From the NCBI RefSeq assembly GCF_947489755.1, contig NZ_CANLFB010000016.1, positions 1 through 64,000 on the forward strand: DNA of 64,000 nt, in the 5' to 3' direction. The notes beneath the pieces are model-generated. The model was not told where the DNA came from. It searched no databases and saw only the letters and a list, made by a program, of their open reading frames with translations. The position numbers and the translations under genes were made by a program. Shown here piece by piece: positions 56,575 to 64,000 of the stretch. This DNA comes from an uncultured Psychromonas sp. (lineage in GTDB: Bacteria > Pseudomonadota > Gammaproteobacteria > Enterobacterales > Psychromonadaceae). Numbering within the stretch: position 1 is the stretch's first letter; every line of letters starts with the position of its first letter.

Positions 56575-56991
56575 ATGCTATCTACATTATTGACAACAAC
56601 ACAAGCTAACCCATATTTATTACGCGATTATGATAATAGTGATGCAAAATCGAATGCATTAGTTAATGTTCATTACCAAGAAAATAATTACCAAGCTTTA
56701 TTAGAACACATACAAACAGGTCAAGATCATGGTTGGATTTTATTCTTAGCGCCTCCTGGAAAACCAAATACACAGTTTTTCCAAAAGGCAGGAATCGATA
56801 AAAGTCGTGTATTAATGATCGACTCAAGTAAGGTCGGAGATAACCTTTCATTATTATCGACATTACTAAAAAGCAGCAACTATTGCACTGTAGTGACCTG
56901 GGTAAACGAACTATCAGAAACAACACGTTTAACGATTGAAGCAGATGCTAAATCAACTAATACAAGTTGCTTTGTTTACTGTAAACAATAG
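56575..56991 (+). CDS. sulA: SulA-like SOS cell-division inhibitor
   Basis: A 138-residue protein resembling SulA (E. coli 169) in its C-terminal half: GWILFLAPPGKPNTQFFQKAGI, the hydrophobic Ser/Leu helix region LSLLSTLLKSSNYCTVVTWVNEL and the short end. SulA blocks FtsZ assembly during DNA damage. A perfect LexA box lies just upstream. The shorter N-terminus is common outside Enterobacteria. The start is set at ATG 56575 after AGGTG; a GTG three codons earlier is also open. Confidence 0.85.
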   Translation: MLSTLLTTTQANPYLLRDYDNSDAKSNALVNVHYQENNYQALLEHIQTGQDHGWILFLAPPGKPNTQFFQKAGIDKSRVLMIDSSKVGDNLSLLSTLLKSSNYCTVVTWVNELSETTRLTIEADAKSTNTSCFVYCKQ

Positions 56992-57426
56992 AAATATCTT
57001 TAATACATAAGAATTTACATAGTAAAATTGTACGGAACTATACGGAACTATACGGAATTGTAGCGGTTTGATTAAACAATAAACATGTTAATGAAGGTCT
57101 TAATAAAAATAAATACTGAACTTAACAATCCAAAAATACTTTATAGAACAATCTGAATAATGTGTGAAAAAATTGATTAAAGTCAGTGATCACTTAACCG
57201 AAATAACTATACTAGTATCGACTATTCAAATGCTCTAATAACTTAATACTAATAATTTAGGTTAATATTTTTAGTTTAAGTAGTAATAAAATAGTTTGAG
57301 ATGACTTAATGGATAGGAACAACGCTTAAGTGCTAAGAGCAAACCAAGATAATAAATACAATAACCTATCATTAATAAGCAATGTTAATAAAGACCATAA
57401 CTAATGAAGCCAACACAGGAAAGACT
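56992..57426. other. Intergenic region with 10-bp tandem repeat
   Basis: This 435-base AT-rich spacer contains TACGGAACTA twice followed by TACGGAATTG (57031-57060) and a palindrome ATACTAGTAT near 57207. No gene is supported. It includes the yaeP promoter region. Confidence 0.5.
57031..57060. repeat. 10-bp tandem repeat, three units
   Basis: TACGGAACTA, TACGGAACTA and TACGGAATTG in direct succession, just downstream of the sulA-like gene. Confidence 0.85.
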
Positions 57427-57630
57427 ATGTACCCATACAGTGATAAAACAAAGAATTTAATAAACTTGATTGGTAGTGGCGATACTGCCTATGTACCTAA
57501 AGCAATTACCTGTGCAATTAAAACATTAGATGAAATAGCAAACGATAACAGTCTTCCTGAAGCAACCAGAGAATCAGCAGCCTTTTCTGCCGCTAATTTA
57601 GTATTAAGTGATTACAACGATAACGATTAA
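57427..57630 (+). CDS. yaeP: UPF0253 family protein YaeP
   Basis: A 67-residue protein matching E. coli YaeP (UPF0253): LINLIGSGDTAYVPKAITCAIKTLDEIA, then LPEATRESAAFSAANLVLSDY at the end. It is soluble, of unknown function. The start is at ATG 57427 with AGGAAAG upstream; a 15-codon extension to 57382 is open but has no SD. In E. coli yaeP is next to yaeQ; here yaeQ lies at 34 kb. Confidence 0.85.
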   Translation: MYPYSDKTKNLINLIGSGDTAYVPKAITCAIKTLDEIANDNSLPEATRESAAFSAANLVLSDYNDND

Positions 57631-58187
57631 AATATTTTCACTATGATGTGGATCTAGGATCATTAGAAGCACCAATAATACTGCATCATATTTCATATAA
57701 AGCGCTCAGCGATTCAACAAGAGCAGTATCCCACTATTTATATTTATAACGCATGATATTAATTACCCATATTAGGCACTTTCACTAGTTTTAGATTAAT
57801 AGGTATTACTGAAGGTATAAATGAGTCGATCTGCATGAATAACGCGAAGTAAAAAATTAGCGTAAGAGCTAACGCCAGAAATGAAGACTAATGGGGCTAA
57901 TAGGTAATATTAAAAATCGATAAACGAAAGCTTAACTGTATTGGTTAAATGGCTCAAAAAATGGCGAGCTATTCGCTTTGCAACAGAATTAAAAAGTACG
58001 GTATAAAATATAAAACTACCTACGCATATCAAAAAACAAAAAAGGAGCCTAGGCTCCTTTTTATGCAGTTAACTATTAATGATTAGCAGTTAATAGCTAA
58101 TGGGTTGTAATCAACTATGAGCAATTAAAGAATAATTATCTATTCTCTTATTGATCATAGAGTAATCATAAAACACCACATTCAATA
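57631..58187. other. Intergenic region yaeP / serS
   Basis: These 557 bases contain only the bidirectional terminator at 58041-58060. I see no gene, tRNA or repeat of note. Confidence 0.55.
58041..58060. terminator. Bidirectional terminator between yaeP and serS
   Basis: AAAGGAGCCTAGGCTCCTTT is a perfect 20-base palindrome with A/T runs on both sides, about 130 bp from the serS stop. Confidence 0.85.
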
Positions 58188-59869
<1,682 letters not shown>

Positions 59870-59926
59870 ATCGGCTCTCTTTTCTTTTACATTAAATGCT
59901 CAATAACGCATCTAGTCTATTCAATG

Positions 59927-61255
59927 TTAATAACGACTTTTATCACTTTGCTGGTCACAATTTTTTAAATAGCGTAACTTTTCGGCAATTTTCGTTTCTA
60001 AACCCCGTTCAACAGGTTCGTAAAACTCAACGCCCTGTAAAGCTTCCGGTAAATACACTTCACCAGCCGCATAAGCCCCCACTTCATCATGAGCGTAACG
60101 ATAACCTTCGCCATAATGTAGTGATTTCATTAATTCTGTCGGCGCATTACGCAAATGATGGGGAACTTCAAGATCAGGATAAGCTTCAACGGCTTGTTTG
60201 GCTTTTGCAAAGGCTTTGTAAACAGCATTACTCTTTGCTGCACAAGCACAATATACTGCCGCTTGAGCAATCGCCCTTTCACCTTCTTTAGGCCCAATTC
60301 TAGTAAAGCAATCCCATGCAGACATCGCAACTTGCATCGCTCTTGGATCGGCATTGCCAATATCTTCAGAAGCAATCGCCAATAAACGTCGTGCAACATA
60401 AAGAGGGTCACAACCACCCGCTAACATCCGTGCATACCAATACAAAGCGGCATCAGGGTCTGAGCCTCGTACTGATTTATGAAAAGCTGAAATCAAGTCA
60501 TAAAAAAGATCGCCTTGCTTATCAAAGCTAACGCCTTCTCGACCTGCAATTTCCATTAATAATGACACATCAATGATTAACTTTCCTTGCTGCTGTTCTC
60601 CCATATCGGACAACAACTCTAAATAGTTAAGCGCTTTTCGGGCATCGCCTTGCACTAATTGAGCGAGCTTTTCTAACACACCTTCCGTAAATTCAATCTT
60701 GTGTGCTGCCAGGCCTTGCTCAGATTCACAGGCTTGTTGAATAACGCTAACAATTTCATGTTCGGTTAATTTTTTTAATAAGTAAACACGCGCTCGTGAT
60801 AGCAAAGCATTGTTTAATTCAAACGATGGGTTTTCTGTTGTCGCACCAATAAATAAAAAAGTGCCGTCTTCAATATAAGGAAGAAAAGCATCTTGCTGAC
60901 TTTTATTAAAACGATGGACTTCATCAACAAATAATAAGGTACGACGTCCTGCAGCTTGATTTTGTTTAGCAATTTCAATAGCAGAACGAATCTCTTTAAT
61001 ACCAGAAGTGACGGCAGATAAACGTTCAACATGCGTATCGCAGTATTCGGCAATTAATTCAGCTAATGTAGTTTTACCGGTACCGGGAGGCCCCCATAGA
61101 ATCATTGAGTGTGCAAAACCCGCTTCTAATGCTTTACGTAGAGGCTTGTCTTTAGCTATCAAATGGGACTGACCAATATATTGGTCGAAGTTCTTTGGCC
61201 GCATTCTAGCGGCCAAAGGTTGAAACTGATTATCGACGGAAAATAAGTCCTGCAT
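59927..61255 (-). CDS. rarA: Replication-associated recombination protein RarA (MgsA)
   Basis: A 442-residue AAA+ ATPase (E. coli 447). It has Walker [18 protein letters not shown], Walker [17 protein letters not shown], sensor 1 [12 protein letters not shown] and the sensor 2 Arg in [10 protein letters not shown], followed by the family C-terminal tetramerisation domain. It acts at stalled replication forks. The ATG overlaps the lolA stop by one base (TAATG). Confidence 0.96.
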   Translation of the reverse strand: MQDLFSVDNQFQPLAARMRPKNFDQYIGQSHLIAKDKPLRKALEAGFAHSMILWGPPGTGKTTLAELIAEYCDTHVERLSAVTSGIKEIRSAIEIAKQNQAAGRRTLLFVDEVHRFNKSQQDAFLPYIEDGTFLFIGATTENPSFELNNALLSRARVYLLKKLTEHEIVSVIQQACESEQGLAAHKIEFTEGVLEKLAQLVQGDARKALNYLELLSDMGEQQQGKLIIDVSLLMEIAGREGVSFDKQGDLFYDLISAFHKSVRGSDPDAALYWYARMLAGGCDPLYVARRLLAIASEDIGNADPRAMQVAMSAWDCFTRIGPKEGERAIAQAAVYCACAAKSNAVYKAFAKAKQAVEAYPDLEVPHHLRNAPTELMKSLHYGEGYRYAHDEVGAYAAGEVYLPEALQGVEFYEPVERGLETKIAEKLRYLKNCDQQSDKSRY

Positions 61256-61869
61256 TAGCGTTGGTCATCTATCTCAATACCTTGTGGTATTTGAAACTCA
61301 AAGAAATCATCCGCTAACTTAACAGTTTGATCGTTATTGCTAAGTTTAAAAGTACTTTTTTGACCTTGCGCTTCTTGCACAACAAACTCACTGACATTAT
61401 CTTTATTGTCAAAAATAAATGTAAATGTATTCGCGTTTAATTCATTTTTATTGTTTTTAACAACAAATTGATTGGCTTGTTTTTTTACATCAAAATTCAT
61501 CCACTCAGACGCATCTGCACCTGACAATAATGCAAAGGGTGTACCTGCAATAGCATCAGAGAAATTCATAATAGTCACTTGTTCAATAAAAGGACTATAC
61601 AACCACATATCAACACCATTTGAGACGATTAACTCTTCATCTGGCTTAGTCACTTGCCAGTGGAAATTACCAGGGCGAGAAATAGTGAGTTGTCCCCAGC
61701 TTTCTTGAATAACTTGTCCATCAGGACTCGTCACTTGTTGTGCAAAGTCCGCATTTAATGTGTTAAATTTAGCTAATTTTTGTTGCAATAACTCACTATC
61801 AGTTTGCGCTTGTACTAGTTGAAACATTGAGATAAATAAACAACATGTTGCGATAATAACTTTTTTCAT
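61255..61869 (-). CDS. lolA: Outer-membrane lipoprotein carrier LolA
   Basis: A 204-residue periplasmic protein (E. coli 203) with a signal peptide ending VQA-QTD. LolA features include [56 protein letters not shown] and the C-terminal [15 protein letters not shown]. It carries lipoproteins from LolCDE to LolB. It is 2 bp after ftsK and coupled to rarA, the usual order. Confidence 0.96.
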   Translation of the reverse strand: MKKVIIATCCLFISMFQLVQAQTDSELLQQKLAKFNTLNADFAQQVTSPDGQVIQESWGQLTISRPGNFHWQVTKPDEELIVSNGVDMWLYSPFIEQVTIMNFSDAIAGTPFALLSGADASEWMNFDVKKQANQFVVKNNKNELNANTFTFIFDNKDNVSEFVVQEAQGQKSTFKLSNNDQTVKLADDFFEFQIPQGIEIDDQR

Positions 61870-61871
61870 TT

Positions 61872-64000
61872 TTAATCCTTAATAGGCGGTGGTGCAAGTA
61901 CATCACGATTACTATTTGCACCAGAAGGTGCACTAATCACACCTTGCGCTTGTAATTGATCAACTAAACGAGCAGAACGGTTATAACCGATACGGAATCG
62001 TCGTTGAATACTTGAAATGGACACTTTACGCGTTTCTGTAATAAAACTAACTACTTCATCAAACAAGGGATCAATTTCTTCATCCCCTTCTGCTTGTTCT
62101 CCTGGCAATAGCATATCTAAATCAGCATCACCGGCTAATATCTCTTGGACATAATTTGGTTGTCCACGTTTCTTCCAGTCAGCCACCACTTTATGTACTT
62201 CATGGTCATCAACAAAAGCACCGTGAACACGCGTTGGGACACCGACACCTGGCGGCATATACAACATATCACCATGGCCTAATAACGTTTCCGCACCTTG
62301 TTGCCCAAGAATAGTACGAGAGTCAATCTTACTCGATACTTGGAAGGCAATACGTGTCGGAATATTCGCTTTAATTAAACCAGTAATAACATCAACTGAT
62401 GGACGCTGTGTTGCTAGAATTAAATGAATCCCTGCAGCACGGGCTTTTTGTGCGATTCGTGTAATAAGCTCTTCACACTTTTTACCCACAATCATCATCA
62501 TATCTGCAAATTCGTCAACCACTACAACTATCGTTGGTAGCTTCTCTAGCTCAGGCGCACTTTCTGCCATGCTATCACCCGGTTTCCATAATGGGTCAAC
62601 GATAGGCTCACCAGCAGCTTTTGCTTTTTTAATCGCGGTATTGTATCCCGCTAAATTACGGACACCGATTTCAGCCAATAGTTTATAACGACGCTCCATT
62701 TCACCCACACACCAACGCAATGCATTAGCGGCATCTTTCATGTCTGTTACCACTTCAGTTAATAGATGTGGAATACCTTCATACACATTTAACTCAAGCA
62801 TTTTAGGGTCAATTAAGATCATGCGTAAATCTTCAGGTGATGATTTATACAATAAACTGACTAGCATACAGTTAACACCAACAGATTTACCTGAACCGGT
62901 TGTACCTGCCACTAAAAGATGTGGCATTTTAGCTAAATCCACAACAACGGGTTGACCAGAAATATCTGCCCCTAACACCATGGTTAATGGTGATTTACTT
63001 TCATGGAATCTTTTGCAATCAAGTACTTCTGAAATATAAACAATTTCACGATGACGATTAGGCAATTCTAACGCAATAACTGATTTACCTGGAATTTGAT
63101 CTACCACTCGTACACTCATTGCAGATAACGCTCGCGCTAAATCTTTTTCCAGGCTGCTGACGGTACTCACTTTCATCCCAGGTGCTAAATCTAATTCAAA
63201 ACGTGTGATCACCGGACCTGGTAATACATTAACAACGTCTGCCTTTATTTTAAATTCAAGCAATTTAGATTCAACTAAACGCGCCGCTGTATCTAACTCT
63301 TGCTGTGAGATAGGATTTTCTTTTTTGTCAGGTCTATCTAATAAATCAATATGAGGTAAAGGTGCAATATTTTGATCGGCTACAAATCGTTCAACGGGAC
63401 GAGCATGCTCAGGTAAATGAGAAAAATCGACCTTTGCTAATTTTTTCTCTACCTTAGGTTCAGCAGCGATAGGTTCAAACTCTTGGTCAGAAGCATCGTC
63501 CGACTGCCAATCGATGTCATCAATATTGAGTTCAACCTCATCCTCATTTGGCTCATCAATAAAACTAGTTCCTAAGAAAGCATCATCTGAGTCATCAGTT
63601 TGTTCTGACAAAAATGCGTCATTGTCTTCATTTGTTACTTTACTCGCTAAATTATCGAGTTTTTTCTGTTCTTTCATTGCTTGTTTTTGTTGTTTTTTCT
63701 CTAACTTTTCTTGCAACATTTGTTGTTTATCTAATAATCGTTGTTGATCATCATCAGATCGATCTTCTTTCATTTTCTTCAGATTATTAGGTAAGTTTGC
63801 TAACCATGAAATACCGTTAAGAGTATGTTCGCCAATGCCATCAATTAAGCGGATCCACGAAAAACCAAACAATAACGTTGTGCCTGAAATTAAGAAAGTA
63901 AGTAATATAAGGTTGACCGCCACTAAGCTAAAAAAGCCTAACATGCTTTGTGCGAGAATATCACCAATCAAACCACCAGAGGGATAATACAAATAGTCAC
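61872..64000 (-). CDS. ftsK: DNA translocase FtsK, 5' part beyond window
   Basis: The C-terminal ~709 residues of FtsK. The frame runs off the window edge, so the start is not here. Visible are the last N-terminal membrane segments ([18 protein letters not shown]), a short acidic/Gln linker (about 70-185 of the visible part, shorter than the E. coli linker), the RecA-like motor with [16 protein letters not shown] and Walker [14 protein letters not shown], and a gamma winged-helix domain [23 protein letters not shown] for KOPS recognition. It pumps chromosome dimers to dif at division. Confidence 0.95.
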   Translation of the reverse strand, partial: DYLYYPSGGLIGDILAQSMLGFFSLVAVNLILLTFLISGTTLLFGFSWIRLIDGIGEHTLNGISWLANLPNNLKKMKEDRSDDDQQRLLDKQQMLQEKLEKKQQKQAMKEQKKLDNLASKVTNEDNDAFLSEQTDDSDDAFLGTSFIDEPNEDEVELNIDDIDWQSDDASDQEFEPIAAEPKVEKKLAKVDFSHLPEHARPVERFVADQNIAPLPHIDLLDRPDKKENPISQQELDTAARLVESKLLEFKIKADVVNVLPGPVITRFELDLAPGMKVSTVSSLEKDLARALSAMSVRVVDQIPGKSVIALELPNRHREIVYISEVLDCKRFHESKSPLTMVLGADISGQPVVVDLAKMPHLLVAGTTGSGKSVGVNCMLVSLLYKSSPEDLRMILIDPKMLELNVYEGIPHLLTEVVTDMKDAANALRWCVGEMERRYKLLAEIGVRNLAGYNTAIKKAKAAGEPIVDPLWKPGDSMAESAPELEKLPTIVVVVDEFADMMMIVGKKCEELITRIAQKARAAGIHLILATQRPSVDVITGLIKANIPTRIAFQVSSKIDSRTILGQQGAETLLGHGDMLYMPPGVGVPTRVHGAFVDDHEVHKVVADWKKRGQPNYVQEILAGDADLDMLLPGEQAEGDEEIDPLFDEVVSFITETRKVSISSIQRRFRIGYNRSARLVDQLQAQGVISAPSGANSNRDVLAPPPIKD

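Noticed and set aside
59870-59926. Fluoride riboswitch before crcB
   Set aside because: The gap to rarA is 57 bp and no CrcB-motif pseudoknot elements were seen.

Overview
The window is a stretch of bacterial chromosome from a low-GC marine gammaproteobacterium. I infer Psychromonas or a close relative. The basis is the AT-rich, E. coli/Vibrio-like core gene set in conserved orders (thrS-infC-rpmI-rplT, queA-tgt-yajC-secD-secF, letA-letB-rsmF, ftsK-lolA-rarA then crcB-serS, pstC-pstA-pstB-phoU, phoB-phoR). The genus is not proven by anything read here. Most of the window is ordinary core genome, with no rRNA, tRNA, CRISPR array, complete insertion sequence or prophage. Accessory material is concentrated at the left end (1-4.3 kb), in the 26-36 kb segment and at 44-54 kb.

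Layout. 1-1.7 kb holds a start-less reading frame and a tandemly duplicated ~0.5 kb block with hairpins; the block carries the last codons of an arsR-type gene. 1.7-4.3 kb holds an ArsR regulator and a small membrane protein, divergent from a DUF318/ArsP-like permease and a class I glutamine amidotransferase. 4.3-11.2 kb: nlpI, then queA-tgt-yajC-secD-secF. 11.4-17 kb: the phosphate operon pstC-pstA-pstB-phoU, with enlarged permeases, no pstS, and a perfect Pho box. 17.2-20.8 kb: thrS, infC (apparent AUA start), rpmI, rplT, and yebG. 20.9-26.3 kb: letA split into two genes, a seven-MCE letB, and rsmF. 26.4-30.2 kb: wecB-wecC plus a WcaJ-type initiating sugar transferase. 30.5-37 kb: small conserved genes, elyC, thiI, yaeQ, a PEP-CTERM-like secreted protein and a solitary leuB-like gene. 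37.2-42.7 kb: oppABCDF. 43.6-48.8 kb: a NIF3/YbgI protein, a secreted beta-helix protein, and phoBR with its own Pho boxes. 49-53.7 kb: a TonB-dependent receptor, a YfiR-like periplasmic protein and a GGDEF-EAL enzyme. 53.9-57.6 kb: rdgC, purT, a LexA-boxed sulA-like gene and yaeP. 58.2-64 kb: serS, crcB, rarA, lolA and the 3' part of ftsK.

How the genes work together. PhoBR sense phosphate and should activate both themselves and pstCAB-phoU through matching Pho boxes 32 kb apart. SulA, YebG and possibly RdgC belong to DNA-damage and recombination physiology. SecDF-YajC, LolA, NlpI, ElyC and LetAB serve envelope biogenesis. The most interesting accessory unit is the receptor/YfiR/GGDEF-EAL operon, which looks like an outer-membrane-to-c-di-GMP signalling module. 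The tandem repeat at the arsR 3' end, the AUA start of infC and the PEP-CTERM-like protein without a sorting enzyme in view also deserve a second look.
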